Source: Purpureocillium takamizusanense
Lineage: Eukaryota > Ascomycota > Sordariomycetes > Hypocreales > Ophiocordycipitaceae
DNA: 64,000 nucleotides
NCBI RefSeq assembly: GCF_022605165.1
Contig: NC_063069.1
Span: 2,728,001 to 2,792,000 of the forward strand
Direction of reading: 5' to 3'
Below are positions 1 to 11,387 of the stretch, piece by piece. The notes below the pieces were generated by a model. That model worked only from the letters and a program-made list of their open reading frames with translations. It searched no databases and had not been told where the DNA came from. Numbering within the stretch: the stretch's first letter is position 1; each line of letters starts with the position of its first letter. The position numbers were made by a program, and so were the translations under genes.

Positions 1-1116
1 ATGCAGGCTGTGCCTTCGGTGGCGCCCGCGGTTGCGGGTGCACAAGAAGGACAGTCGGCGACCATGACTGCCTCGACCACGGCGACTACACCAACAACAG
101 CAGCATCACCGGCCACGGCTCCTCCTCCTCCTCTTCATTCCACCGCAACGGCTCCGCACGAACGACCGCCGCCACCCGCGCCACCACCACTACCATCGCC
201 ATCGTCGCCTCTCATCATCATCCGCGTCGTCTTCTTCGGCCAAGGCGGCGGCGCTGCGACGCAGTCTCCACGTCTTTGGGTGCGCGTCGCCGACGCCGCG
301 TACGCCTCCGTGCCCACGGGCGCGCAGCTTCGCGCCGAGGCGGTCCGCCTCGCCGTCTGGGCTAGTCTGCCGGACCGGTGCGCGGAAACCGAGAACAAGA
401 ACGTGGATACGAAGCGCGCGACGCTGTACGTCATGAGAGAGGGGCCCGAATGCGCGCTCAGGATCGTGGCTGACGGGGGCGTCGTCGTGCCCGCCGCGGG
501 CGTCGAGGCCGTGGTGCCCCTGAAGGTCAGTGATGACGAATCGCCGCCTGTTGAGGAGGCATCGCTCCAGGAGGCGCTGGGTAGCGTTTTGCTACAGAAA
601 CAACATCAACAGCAGCACCAGCAGCAGAATGAATGTGAAGAGGGGCCTCGGCGGCACGTCTTCCTCGCTGTGGACGTGGACGACATGTGGATGGGCCCGG
701 CCGGCGGCGAGGCGCTCATTCCGCCCGCCGGAGGCTCCGCGTCAGAGCCCTCGGCGAAGCTCGATGTGCTGCCCCCGACGGCATCGCTACCGCCGTCGCC
801 ACTGCCGGCGCTGACAACGACGGTCACAGAGGGAGGGGATAACACCGAGACAGAGCCGGAGGAAACGGCCCCGGCGACGGCGGCGACATCGGCGGGTGTG
901 GTGGTGGTTACTACAGAAGGCCAGCGCGCGCCAACCTCCTCACAACCCCTGTCCCCCATACAGGAAGAGGAGGCCCACCAAGCCCTCGATGAGACCGAGC
1001 TCGGACCTGAAACCGACGAGAACGTGCTCCTCGAGCCGGCGGGCGAGGTGGAAGCCAGGGAAGAGGCACCGACGGCGGCGGCGGCGGCACAGGACGGTAA
1101 CGGAGGCGGCGAGTGA
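1..1116 (+). CDS. Hypothetical low-complexity protein (possibly 5'-truncated)
   Basis: I do not recognise this protein. The frame is open from the first base to a TGA at 1114-1116 (371 codons). Third codon positions are strongly G/C, as in the real genes here, which favours this strand over the overlapping antisense frame. The N-terminal third is Thr/Ala/Pro-rich. A more ordered stretch around residues 70-175 begins with a short beta-like run (IIIRVVFFG). A Gln/His tract lies near residue 200, and the C-terminal half is acidic and rich in Pro, Ala, Glu and Thr. The ATG at base 1 may be an internal Met of a longer exon, so the true start is unknown. No signal peptide or membrane segment is evident. 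Confidence 0.4.
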   Translation: MQAVPSVAPAVAGAQEGQSATMTASTTATTPTTAASPATAPPPPLHSTATAPHERPPPPAPPPLPSPSSPLIIIRVVFFGQGGGAATQSPRLWVRVADAAYASVPTGAQLRAEAVRLAVWASLPDRCAETENKNVDTKRATLYVMREGPECALRIVADGGVVVPAAGVEAVVPLKVSDDESPPVEEASLQEALGSVLLQKQHQQQHQQQNECEEGPRRHVFLAVDVDDMWMGPAGGEALIPPAGGSASEPSAKLDVLPPTASLPPSPLPALTTTVTEGGDNTETEPEETAPATAATSAGVVVVTTEGQRAPTSSQPLSPIQEEEAHQALDETELGPETDENVLLEPAGEVEAREEAPTAAAAAQDGNGGGE

Positions 1117-2199
1117 TCGTGGGGCGGGCCGTCTACGTGTACCGACGACGACGACGATGGTGATGATGACCCGTCGTCGTGATGGCGGTAGCAGCCAGCA
1201 AGCAGCTGGCTTCCTTCACGGACAATGGGGATGGGAACTCGCTGTGTTGCCATGACGAGGAGGGGGGATGCGGCGAGAGGCCAATCGAGGCTGAACTGGC
1301 TTAGCCAGAGGCGGAAACGGAGACGCCCAAGTGCAGCGTGGATGATGTAGGCTACAGCCTCATGGGACTGCTTTCGAGAAGTCTTCGAAAATACATACAA
1401 TACGGGCAGCCGTGGCTCACGGCGCTCTCGTTCGTCACAAGCCAGGCAGTCACAAAGCCGCGGTCCCTGCGTCATAGCAACCGCTTCCCTGTTTGAAATC
1501 AACCACCGCACATCTAATAGAACGCGTGGGCTCGGCGCCCCCGTGGTGGCTGACAACAATGGCCACCTCGACTCGCCGAGCTCCTGTCCGCCATGGGCAC
1601 CCGTAATAGAACGCTTTTATCGTACACAAACAACTCCGTTGCCCCCCAAATTAGAATCTCCCTCCTGTCTTGCCCAACCTCCCCTCGCGATGTGGATATG
1701 AAGAACACGTCAACCTCCCCCTGTCTCCTGGTCGAATGGCCGCCGCTTACCGTCCGTGGGGGGACGGACACCTGACTGCAGCCCTCAGTCCCCGAGGACT
1801 TGGACCGGACACGCAGCAACTCAGTTCCATGTCTGCAGAGTCGCCCTGATGCCAGTGGCAGTCACCGCGCTTAGACAGATGAGCCTCCCCACCGACCGCA
1901 CCACCCTGCCCGACAAAGAGTCGCGGGTACATTTTTGCACCCGCCAGTGCTGGGTATCAGTCGGGCCGGCGGCGCGGACGTAGTCCCCTCCACCCCATAT
2001 GAGAAAATAACAGCATAGCCCAAACAAACCAACCTCCACTCCCGTCCACAGGCTTTCCAAAGGCTGCGGGAATCGGAATCAGAAAACGCGAGTAACAACA
2101 GACGCCGCCATGCTACATGAGGTGAACATTACGGGCATGAGGTAGTGGGGGACATCCCGGCAGGGCATTATGATGCGTGGAAAGTCCCGGTGGCGTGCC
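1117..2199. other. Intergenic, between convergent 3' ends
   Basis: This interval separates the left-edge ORF from the 3' end of the LIM-binding protein gene. It holds only short overlapping frames without coding character. It is presumably the two 3' UTRs and terminators. I see no RNA gene or repeat in it. Confidence 0.6.
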
Positions 2200-4845
2200 T
2201 CATGACGGGTTTCCCTTGACCCTCTTGGGCATCCGGGGCGTTGGCGGTTTCGTGGGACGGTTCTGAATGCCGTTCACCTGGGGTCCGGACCCTGCAGGAG
2301 TGGGAGCCCCCGAGCCGTCCTCCTCCACCTTGACGGCCGACGGCCGACGACGCTTGTTGGACGCCGGGGACGTGTTGGCACTCGGCCCACTCGAGCTGGT
2401 TCCCTGCTGGCTTGGCTGTAGTTGCATGCCGGGAGCCTGCATCTGACCCGGGGCCGGGCTGCCGATGTGCGGTGATCCTGGCAGGTTCATGTGTGCCGCG
2501 GCGGGGCTGGCGCCCATCGGGAATTGTCCAAAGCTGGGCGTTCTCGGTCCTCCTCCCTGCGGCATGGGCTGTCCGTTCATTCCCGCCGGCGCACCGTTGA
2601 TGCACGTAGCGACGTACTGATCCAGAGCCATGTAGGGGCTGATGCCAGGGTTTGTGTGGCAGAAGGAGAAGAGGGGATTCATCTGGCACACGACCTCGAC
2701 CATCTGGAAAGCCTACGTTAGTATCCAGCGCGTCGACGCGACGAGGGACAGGAGTTTCCGCACCTCATGAAACTGGTGGACCGCCTCGGTAACGCCCTTG
2801 CTGTTCACAGCCGAGTCGGGCAGGCCCTCGAGAACCTCGGGAGGCTGTCGCTGAGGGGACTTGAGCTGCTTGGCCTTGCTCTTCTTGGACATCTCCGGCG
2901 ACTGCTTGCCGTCCTGCGTGTTGACCTGGTGCCATTCCTTGAACCAAATATGCGCTGGCTTGGCCGCCTCGATGACCTGCTTGCGTGGGATATACTCTTC
3001 ATGGCTCGTCGTGAGGAACTCGAGCAGCTCCAGCTTGAACTCTCCGTCGAAAGTCGCGCGAAGCGTGCCCGTGGCGACGACCTGTAATATCCAAGTCAGC
3101 CATGCAACGCCCAAGTCTGATGGCTGACAGCCAGCGGGGGACGAGGCTTACATGCGATCCAGACTCGTACCAGTATGTCAGGCTGGCTTTGGCGTTGTCG
3201 AAGCAATAAAAGTCTCCTGACAAAAGTCGCTCATTTCCACTCTTGTCCAGCGTCAACTGCATGCTCTTGACCCCGCTGCTGAAATGCGTGTGAAAGTATC
3301 GGGCTATGGCCGGGTACAAGATCTCGTATGACTTGTCCGAGGTGTCTTCGCCGTCGCTTATGTGTAGCGCGTGTCGGAACATGCCGCCGTGGGAGAAGAA
3401 GCGGTTCGCAAACGTGTTCCAATACAGCATGTCGTCCTTGCCCTTTGCGCCCTGACACACAAGTTAGCGACGATGTTGTGCCACGGCGAGTTCGGCTTCA
3501 CGTACTGGGAATGAGCTCAGGTGCTCGCTCAGCTGCAGGAGCCTCATCAGGCACTGCGCCTTGATGCTTTCCCTGCGCTGCTGCTGCTGCTGGAAGATGG
3601 AGGTTTGCATCGCAAACTGCTGCGCCGGGTTCATCTGCTGCTGGCCCTGTGGGTGCATCTGCTGAGCCTGCATCGGGCCCTGGCCTTGCTGCTGAGCCTG
3701 GGGGCCTTGCGCGGGGCCCGAAGCTGGCGTCTGCGCCGGTGTTTGTTGCCCGCTCGGTGCCGGGGTGCCTGCTTGCGACGACTGTTGCGGAGTTGGCTGC
3801 GGCTGCTGCCCAGGCTGCTGCGCCTGCGGTTGCGACTGAGGCTGACCCTGTCCCTGCTGACTGACTTGCTGCTGTGCACTCGCTTGGTTCTGCCCGCCTG
3901 CGCCGCCCATCTGGCTCTGCTGCTGCTGCTGTTGCTGATGCTGCTGCTGCTGCTGTTGCTGCGCCTGTTGTTGTTGCTGTTGCTGTTGCTGCGCCTGTTG
4001 CTGTGCCTGCTGCTGTTGCTGCAGCGCGGCCATGTTCTGAGCATTCATAGGCATGGGTTGACCATGATTGGGTCCGCCGGACATCTGCTGATTATGCGCC
4101 GCCTGCTGGGCGGCCTGCTGCTGGGCGGCCTGTTGTTGCTGGAGCGCAAGCTGTTGAGCCATGATGGCCTGGGGATTTGTGCCCTGCGACGACGGACCGC
4201 ATTAGCCGGAACAAGACGAGAGAGAAGGTGTCGTCGGGGCTGCGTTCTTACCGGTCCCATTCTGCCTCGGAGAGCCTGCAGCTGCTGCGGGTTAAGCTGC
4301 TGTAGCGGCATGCCCATGGGGATGCCACCACCGACGCCCATGTTGACTTGCACCTGTTGTGCCATCAAAGCTTGCCTCGCCTGCGCTTGCTGATGCTGTA
4401 GCAGTTGATGTTGCCGCATCGCGGCCACGGCACTGGGGTTCTGGACTGGAGAGCGTCACCGTCAGTCGAGAAGGGGTTCAGGAATGGCACACACGGGCGC
4501 GAGAAGACACGTACGTTGGTTTTGCAGCTGGTGCTGGTGCTGATGGAATAGCTGCTGCTGGGCAGGACTCAAATTGTGCAGCTGCACCTGCGGGTTGGCA
4601 CCGGGCGGCATCACGCCCATCATGGCAGGATTGACCTGACCGCCAGGGCCTGACACAGCCATGTGGGCGCCGAATTGCTGAGGCATCCCGCCGCCGGGCG
4701 CCCCTTGCTGTGCAGCATTGGGAGGCATGCCGGGGCCCATGGGATGGCCCGCGACAGCCTGGTGCCCCATAGCAGCTGGGTGCCCGGTGAAGTTTGGCCC
4801 CATACTTGCGGCCATCATTTCTGAGATCGTGGGTCGGCTATCCAC
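2200..4845 (-). CDS. ptaB: LIM-domain-binding transcriptional cofactor (PtaB/Mfg1 family)
   Basis: Six exons on the minus strand: 4845-4515, 4445-4252, 4183-3506, 3451-3152, 3081-2764, 2703-2200. All introns have GT/AG borders and the frame is kept throughout (774 aa). Residues 1-350 are Gln/Met/Pro-rich, with long polyQ runs coded by mixed CAG/CAA between about residues 180 and 250. The ordered core, about residues 370-610, matches the LIM-bind domain: MLYWNTFANRFF, then HALHISDGEDTSDKSYEI, then the ARYFHTHFSSGVKSMQL region. The C-terminus ends in a basic tail (NKRRRPSAVKVE, PKRVKG) that resembles a nuclear localisation signal. In Aspergillus, PtaB works with the LisH protein SomA, and yeast Mfg1 with Flo8, to control adhesion and development. 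That role here is inferred from the family. Confidence 0.9.
3905..4150 (-). repeat. Polyglutamine-coding CAG/CAA tract in the ptaB homolog
   Basis: On the plus strand this reads as imperfect CTG/TTG triplets. On the minus strand it encodes long Gln runs broken by Ala, His and Met. Mixed codons mean it is less expansion-prone than a pure triplet array. It also creates a spurious Leu-rich plus-strand frame. Confidence 0.9.
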
Positions 4846-7629
4846 CGCGTGGATGTCGACAGGCGCGTTGAGACTCTATCGCATGCGCATGCGGCGATCC
4901 TGACGTATGTATGTACTGCGACGTCGCGGGTGGTTCTGGGACGCAGTCGCGAAGGCGGCACCAGATTCGCGTCGCGACACCTGAGCGTCGTTTTCGGGGT
5001 GGCGGGCACGACTGAGAGGGAATAAAGCCGGGCCTCAGGGCGTCCCGGACAGAACGCGTGTGGTGACTAAACACCAGCGAGGCAGCAGGGTGCGAGGCCT
5101 GGAAGATATCGTGGTCGAAGAAGCGAAGCCTAGAAGCGTGACGGGAAGGAAAAGTTTGATTGTTGGTAATTGGAGGAGGCCTGGCGTTGTGATGCCAGAC
5201 GCCAACAACAGGCCACTGAGACGATGGGGGGGGTGGGCGGCAGACGGGGAGCCCGACGACTGCTAGTCCAAGCAAAGGCGACCGTCAGCTACAGCGAAAC
5301 CAAAAAAGCGACGAGACCGCGCGGGCGGCGGAGCGAGCGATCGAGGTGATTTGGAAGCCTGCCGAGTGCCGCCGGTAGAGCGAGGCCAGCGTTTTGGGGC
5401 CTTGGGGCGGGCGATGCGATGGGCAGTGGACGACTTGCAGCAGGCGTGCCGCGCGCAGCAGGGCCGTGGCTCGCTCGGGTCCTGTTTCCCTGGGTATGGA
5501 GCGAGGGCCGTCCGGAGCCCTGGGAGCGGCAACAAGAAGGCTCTGACCGGGAGGCGTCGAAGAAAAGCCTTATCGAAAGGACGGACGTTGGGCTGGCGGT
5601 GACGGAGGGCGGTCGAGCGCTTCGCTTCGGGGGGGGATGAGAGACGTCGCAGTGCAGCAGCCAGAGGCGTTGGATACGGCGACCAAGAGCCGGCGGGACG
5701 GCGTTGGGATCTTCCTGTTGCGTGGGTGGGTGGGTGCAGCAGCAGCGAGACCCAAGACGGGAGAGACACCAGGTGGCAGGGGGGGGATGGGAGGGACCCA
5801 GATCCAGTCGCGGGACGCCAGGCGACGCCAGACCTCGCAGCCGGTGGGTGGGGGGGCAAGAAATATGCAACTATCGGCGGCCTTGGGGCCAGGTCGGCGC
5901 AGAAAAACCAAGACACACGTGCCGTGGGCGGACGGCTGGAGTTGTTTGTGTCGATTCCAAATGGGTGGCTGGGGCGGGTGTGCGGTGGTGTCATGACTTG
6001 AGGTTAAAGGGGTCTGTTACGGGAGAAATGGGGCGGGGCTATGCGGTCATCGGGTCGATGCAAGGAACGGGGGAGCTGCGCACCAGAGCGGGCACAGGCT
6101 TTGCTGCCGCTGCCGTTGCTGCTGGCTGGCGCTCGCGGGACGAGGATCGTCCGTGGAGAGCGCTGGTTGGCGACCTCGCGTCTCGCGCAGCACGCCCGCC
6201 TGTGCAATTGCATTTGAGTTTTCTTCCACACGCCGACGACCGCATCGCACGCACACGATTTTTCTTATTTTTTATTTCAAAATCTGCGCACTGCCGAGGC
6301 TGCATGCGTCCGGACAACCATGCGGACTTGAACTCAGCAGTTGCGAAGTCCGATTTCACCACACTTATGCATAGCACTATCCTTCTCAATTCCAGAGGCG
6401 CTATTTTTGGCTGCCGGCCTCGTTCGGTCGAAGCTACTTCCGTTCCACTGGACGGCGGATCACGTGATACAATGTACAGTGTGTAGAGTGCCGAAAATTT
6501 CTTCTGCACTGTTGTCCAATATCTTCCATCGCGACGAGCTCCACACGCAGATTTTCTTCCTCGTCCTCATCGACCTTTGTCTCCCAGGCAGGTTTCTCTC
6601 CCCGAACGACTCCGGTTCTCGCCATTGCGCGGCGGGCGAGCTTCAAGAGCTGCACGAGGCGGCAGTCTGCTTCTATTTCGAGCCACTGCTTGCTGTCCCT
6701 CGACGCCCGGGCAATGGGGAGAACTGGTGGTCAGGTTGGCGATGCTACCTCGATGCTTCCTGCGGCGACTAACCTCCGGGAAAAAACGACGAAAGCTCTC
6801 GGACGCTGCCCAGCTCCAGGTACGGACGTCTCTCCCCTTTCTCCTGCATTGGCCTCTGCCCGGCCAATCTCGCCCCCCTCCACACACACTCTTTTACATG
6901 ATGACACAAATTAAATTGTCTTCTTTTCCCAACTGAATCGACCATGAACGAAGCTTTGTCTTCTCGGGCTTCGGCCTGTTACTTGCCAGTATTTTTTGTC
7001 TGACTACACATGCCTACTTTTGGTTTCAACATGGCGGCTTATGTGTGCCCTTCAGCTTTGCTAACACGCTGCTGCTCGACAGATGGACGGGACGTGCACG
7101 TCGACGGCTTGAATCCACGCTCAGCTCATCCACAGCACACGGCTTCGTGAAGTCTACATGTTGTGAGTCTCCCTAGCAGCACTCGTCGCCTCTCCCCTTT
7201 CATGATGAAATTTTCCATTTCTATTCGCAGTTTCCACTCGAGTCCCGTTAGAGCCTTTCTGGGATGCATGAGGGTCAAATTCTTCCTTGGATGTCTGATC
7301 TTTTTTCACACTTGACAATTTATTCTGCTCCACTTCTGGACAAGACAACGAGGCTAACTCGACAAAGATGTTTTTAGGTCCCACCGCGTGCATGTTTCGT
7401 AACAGCTATTCCAATGTTTACAAGAGAGAAGACAATAATCATGACCATTCAAGCCCAGTGTGCCTCTTGCGTGAACCTTTTACAACCGTGCTGCCTCTTA
7501 GTATTGGGCTTGCCTATCCTAGACCACAACTCCCCAAAACCATGGAATCTCGTAGTCATGCCAAATACAAAACAGACCGTCATCCCTGTCTCTCATACAT
7601 CACGTCGTGACACTTCGTAGTTGTCATTG
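4846..7629. other. Long gene-free interval (ptaB promoter / hbrB 3' side)
   Basis: About 2.8 kb without a supportable gene. The left part (4846-6250) is GC-rich with several G-runs and is probably promoter and 5' leader of the minus-strand LIM-binding protein gene. The part from about 6900 to 7620 is visibly more AT-rich, with T-runs, and probably includes the 3' flank of the hbrB homolog. Frames of up to 260 codons occur on both strands. They have no consistent G/C third positions, domain or splice structure. An unannotated noncoding transcript cannot be excluded. Confidence 0.5.
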
Positions 7630-10374
7630 TTAAATCACGCGCACCTCCTCTCTCAGGTCGTCCCGCCTCACGCGTCCGCCGACGATGCCCCTCCGGTTGC
7701 GGCCCGTCCTGCCCCTGCCCAGCCAATTGAGCTTGAGCATCTTGCAGAGCTCGACGACCTTCCTGTTGCCCTCGTCGTCGGCGTCGCCCAGGCTGCCCAG
7801 GCCGGACAGGACGCTCATGCACTGCAGCATGCGGCCGACCATGTCGGTCACCTGCTTGGAGTCGTCGACGTTTTGCTCGCGCACGCTGCTGAGGACCTGT
7901 ACGACGCCACTGCCACCGCCACCACCCGAGGGGGTGTAAGGCCGCACGGCCCCGGCGGCGGCGCCGTCGCTCCCGTGACTGCCAAAGCTGACGTTGCTGA
8001 CGGCGCGGCTGCGGCCGCGCTCGGAGCCGTCGCCCAGGAGGGTGGTGCTCGTGGAGTTGTAGGAGCCGACCGAGGGGTCGAGGGACATGGCGGTGCCGGG
8101 GCGGGCCATGCTCGTGAAGGACTCGGAAGGCGATGAGGAGAGGTTGTTGAGGTTGGCGTCGAGCGGGGGCGGGGAGGCGAGCGCCATGTTGGCGTACGAC
8201 GAGGGCAGAAACTCGAGCGACAGGCGCGAGAACATGCTCTTGAGCGAGTCGTAGCGGGGGAGGATGACGATGTCGCGGAACGCCGTCAGGACCAGGCGCC
8301 GGACGTCGAGGGCGCCGCCCGCGGGGGCGACACGCACCGGACGCCCCGCCGCCGAGGGAGCCGCCGTCACGATGCCGCCCCAAAAGTCACGGGCCTGCTC
8401 GGGCGTCATGATAATGCCGCGGCCGGAGACCTCGAGGTCGAGTGGCAAGAAGACGGACTGCATGTAGGGCAGGATGGAGGTGAAGGTGAAGAGCCACAGC
8501 TCCACAAGGGTCGGAACGAAACGGTCCTCGGGCGTCAGACGCAGTGTGCGGTCGAGGGACGAGAAGCCGGTGGCGAGGAGGTCGCGCATGTCGTCGAGCA
8601 TGCCGGTCGGGGACCTCTTGTGGATGCACCATTTGATGTGCATTTGCACCACGCGGTTGAAGTCCTCGACGGGGAGGCGCAGGTCCTCGCCCTCGAAGAT
8701 GACGAGCAGCTTGGCCTTGAGGTAGGGCCAGGCGTCGTCGAGGGACACGTGGTTCTGCAGCCCGAGCCTCCCCGGGTCGACGGGGTCGTACAGCGTCGAC
8801 TGCTGGGACAGGGACGGCAGTGCTCCGTCGCCCTGCAGACCAAAGGGAGACTCCGTGTCCATGCGGCTCTCCGACCGCTCCGCCAGCTTCTTGTCCTTCT
8901 TGGCCTTGACGAAGCTGGAGCCCCCCGGGGCGGGGCTGGCGGGGACGTTGAAGTTGTACAGGCTGCTGGGCGCGTTGGGGTCCGTCGGCTTCGAGTTGCT
9001 CGCCGCCGAGGACAGCGGGAGGTGATATTCATCCTTGAGCTTTTGCTTCTGCCGCGAGAGGAAGTGGTGCTTCTTCTCCTTCTCCTTGCCCTTGTCCTCG
9101 GTCAGAGAGTCGATGGGCCGGATTGTCGCTGAAGACGAGTTGTTGAGGCTGTATAGGGAGGGGTTCGGGGGGTCTACTAGGCTGCTGGTGCTAAAGTTGC
9201 CGCGCTGGAGGACGGAGAGGGCGCTGCCAATCTTGCCGGGGCTGGGCAGGGCCTTGTCCTTTGTGTCGCCCTTGGTGATGCTGATCTTGCTGGGGCGCGA
9301 GAAGAGCTTCACCTTTGACTTTTCCGGCTTGGGGAGCGGCTTCTCCTTGTCCGGCACGGGAGGAGGGATCTGTTGGGGGGGCATGGGCGGGAAAGGCTGG
9401 GGTGAGATCGACTTGTCCCTGGGCGAGTTGTGGCCAGATCGAGGGAAGACGACGTTGGCGGCCGCGGTGGCGGCGGGGGAGTGCGAGACGTGCCGGTCCT
9501 GGTATTGCTGGTGATGTTGCTGGTGGTGGTTGGCGGCGGCGGTCGCAAAGTACGAGTCGCGGGGGGCGCTCGCCTCTGTGAGGCTCAGGACGGGAGGGCT
9601 CATTGGGCCTTTGCCGGCGCTGCCGCGTCTCTGGGCGTCGTTGGGTTCGCCGCCGGGGAAGGGGACAGTCTGAGATCGCTGGCGCACGTGCGACGCGGTG
9701 TTTTGGTGCGACATGACGGCCGCCTTGGCCGCCATCTGGCTGGCGGAGAGGGACGAGGCGTTTGAGGACGCGGCCGCTGCTGCTGCCGCCGCCGCCGCCT
9801 GGCTCGACTGGGCCATGCTCAGCTGGGACAGGTTCGAGGTGGACGTCGACGGCAGGGTCGAGTCGAAGAGGCCCTGCGTGGCCGAGTGCTTCCTCGAGTG
9901 GCCCTTGAGCAGCGGCGCCGCGGACAGGCTAGGCGTCACTAGCCGCGCGCCAGCGGCAGCCGCAGGGCGAGAGAAGTTGTGGTGGTGGTGGTATTGCTGC
10001 TGCTGCTGCTGCTGTTGCTGCAGAGTGGAGGAGGAGCTGTTGGAGCTTGCAAACTGGCTGTATATGGGCGTGGCCGGGGAGTCAGCGCGCTGCCGGCGCG
10101 TCTTGGAGATGCCTAGGCCGCTGCTGTCGTCGCTGCCCGAGGAATCGATGCGCAAGGGAGGCGGACGTCGCGGGGGCCCTGACTGTTGCTGCTGCTGCTG
10201 CTGCTGCTGCTGGTGAGGGTGATGGTGATGATACGAGGAGAAGGCGGCCGACGAGGCCTGGACGGACGGGCTCGTGGGTCCGTTCGGCAAGGGGGAGAAG
10301 CTGCCGGGAGGCCGGTGCTGCGGCCGTGTCGACGAGGCCGACGGCGGCGGCGGCGGCTGCGGCTGCGGCTGCAT
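7630..10374 (-). CDS. hbrB: HbrB/Bit61-like TORC2 subunit
   Basis: A single 914-codon exon. Residues 1-520 are disordered: Pro/Gln/Ser/His-rich, with polyQ near residues 57 and 120 and a polyAla run near 190. The conserved HbrB domain starts at about residue 535 with SLDDAWPYLKAKLLVIFEGE and continues through the VQMHIKWCIHK and LWLFTFTSILPYMQSVFLPL segments to about residue 720. A Ser/Gly-rich insert of about 100 residues splits the domain from a final helical piece (MVGRMLQCMSVLSGLG, ELCKMLKLNWLGRGR). This family includes yeast Bit61, human PROTOR and Aspergillus HbrB, accessory subunits of TORC2 that affect polarity and branching. The gene is divergent from the GON7-like gene, about 1.5 kb away. 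Confidence 0.9.
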   Translation of the reverse strand: MQPQPQPPPPPSASSTRPQHRPPGSFSPLPNGPTSPSVQASSAAFSSYHHHHPHQQQQQQQQQQSGPPRRPPPLRIDSSGSDDSSGLGISKTRRQRADSPATPIYSQFASSNSSSSTLQQQQQQQQQYHHHHNFSRPAAAAGARLVTPSLSAAPLLKGHSRKHSATQGLFDSTLPSTSTSNLSQLSMAQSSQAAAAAAAAAASSNASSLSASQMAAKAAVMSHQNTASHVRQRSQTVPFPGGEPNDAQRRGSAGKGPMSPPVLSLTEASAPRDSYFATAAANHHQQHHQQYQDRHVSHSPAATAAANVVFPRSGHNSPRDKSISPQPFPPMPPQQIPPPVPDKEKPLPKPEKSKVKLFSRPSKISITKGDTKDKALPSPGKIGSALSVLQRGNFSTSSLVDPPNPSLYSLNNSSSATIRPIDSLTEDKGKEKEKKHHFLSRQKQKLKDEYHLPLSSAASNSKPTDPNAPSSLYNFNVPASPAPGGSSFVKAKKDKKLAERSESRMDTESPFGLQGDGALPSLSQQSTLYDPVDPGRLGLQNHVSLDDAWPYLKAKLLVIFEGEDLRLPVEDFNRVVQMHIKWCIHKRSPTGMLDDMRDLLATGFSSLDRTLRLTPEDRFVPTLVELWLFTFTSILPYMQSVFLPLDLEVSGRGIIMTPEQARDFWGGIVTAAPSAAGRPVRVAPAGGALDVRRLVLTAFRDIVILPRYDSLKSMFSRLSLEFLPSSYANMALASPPPLDANLNNLSSSPSESFTSMARPGTAMSLDPSVGSYNSTSTTLLGDGSERGRSRAVSNVSFGSHGSDGAAAGAVRPYTPSGGGGGSGVVQVLSSVREQNVDDSKQVTDMVGRMLQCMSVLSGLGSLGDADDEGNRKVVELCKMLKLNWLGRGRTGRNRRGIVGGRVRRDDLREEVRVI

Positions 10375-11000
10375 TGTAGGGAGTGTCGTAGTAGTGTCGC
10401 GGATGGACTGTGGGGCCTGTTACATTTTGACTCAGGCCGTTGATTGGGGACGAGGGCCGCCGAGATGCTTGGAGGCAGGGAGGAGGGAGGAGGGAGGGAG
10501 GGAGGGCGGGCCAGGCGTCGTGTGTGTGTGTCGAGGGTCACCCCGGACGGCGGCGGAGGCGGCGGCGGGCTGGCGCGCGCGCGCGATGGGCGCGAGAGGA
10601 GGCGGAGGCGGAGGCGGAGGAGGAGGAGGAGGGCCGAGGGGAGGGTGGCGAGGATGTGGGTAGCAGCCGAGTGTCTGAGGTGGTTAGGGATGGAGCGTCG
10701 ATGGCGGGGACGAGGTGTCGTTGGCGTCGTAGTACGCAGTAGTAGTAACAGTAGTGGTGGTAGTAGTACTAGGTAAGGTCCAGTAGTTGGTATTCATTTC
10801 CCGGAGCAGGAGCAGCAGTTGCTGTGCTGGCGGGCGTGTCAGCTGTGTTGGCGTTGTTGTGGTTGGGCGGTGTTGGTGGTGGTGGTTGGCACAAGCGAGC
10901 GAGCGGATAGGTATGAGAGAAAGGAATTGGAGGAACGCGGGCGGCCTTGTGCAAGTGTAGGCAGCTGGAGTTGTGCGAGGGGGAGGGGGCTGACACGAGC

Positions 11001-11025
11001 GAGAGAGAGAGAGAGAGAGAGAGAG
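11001..11025. repeat. (GA)n microsatellite
   Basis: An uninterrupted GA dinucleotide run of 25 bp in the hbrB upstream region. It could act as a GAGA-like nucleosome-depleting element, but nothing else supports that. Confidence 0.9.
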
Positions 11026-11385
11026 TTGTCGTCTAGGCAAACGATAAGAAAGTGACGACGACGACGACGACTATGGAGACGACGGATTGGGGATAAGCCT
11101 ACGACGTAAGAACCGGGCCCGGACTTGGCGGGAAGCTTGTTGATGACGGGGGAGGGACCAAGGGCAACTACTAACGTTACTGTGTTAGTAGGTTGGACAA
11201 GCCCTGGCGCATGCCCGCCATCCATCCATCCATCCATACCTACACGCACCTACGAATAGTTACGTACGTACACACTTTGCAATAAGGTACGCACTGTATC
11301 ACGTTCGTTCGTCCGCACATTTATGAAACAAGTAGTAATTTCAACTGGACTCTCAAATCTGGAGGGGAAACCCCCGGGGGGGCCC

Positions 11386-11387
<2 letters not shown>

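Noticed and set aside
606..1559. 317-codon minus-strand frame over the left-edge ORF
   Set aside because: It is antisense to a frame with better G/C third positions. It is Ser-rich with no domain, and its longest part is a mirror of the plus-strand acidic repeats.
3521..4393. 290-codon Leu-rich plus-strand frame resembling a membrane protein
   Set aside because: It is the complement of the CAG/CAA polyQ exon of the LIM-binding protein gene; CTG/TTG read as Leu.
5704..6486. 260-codon plus-strand frame in the long gap
   Set aside because: Composition is random-looking, with no domain, no splice context and overlapping frames of similar length on both strands.
7580..8383. 267-codon Arg/Pro/His-rich minus-strand frame
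   Set aside because: It is an out-of-frame shadow of the hbrB C-terminal region.
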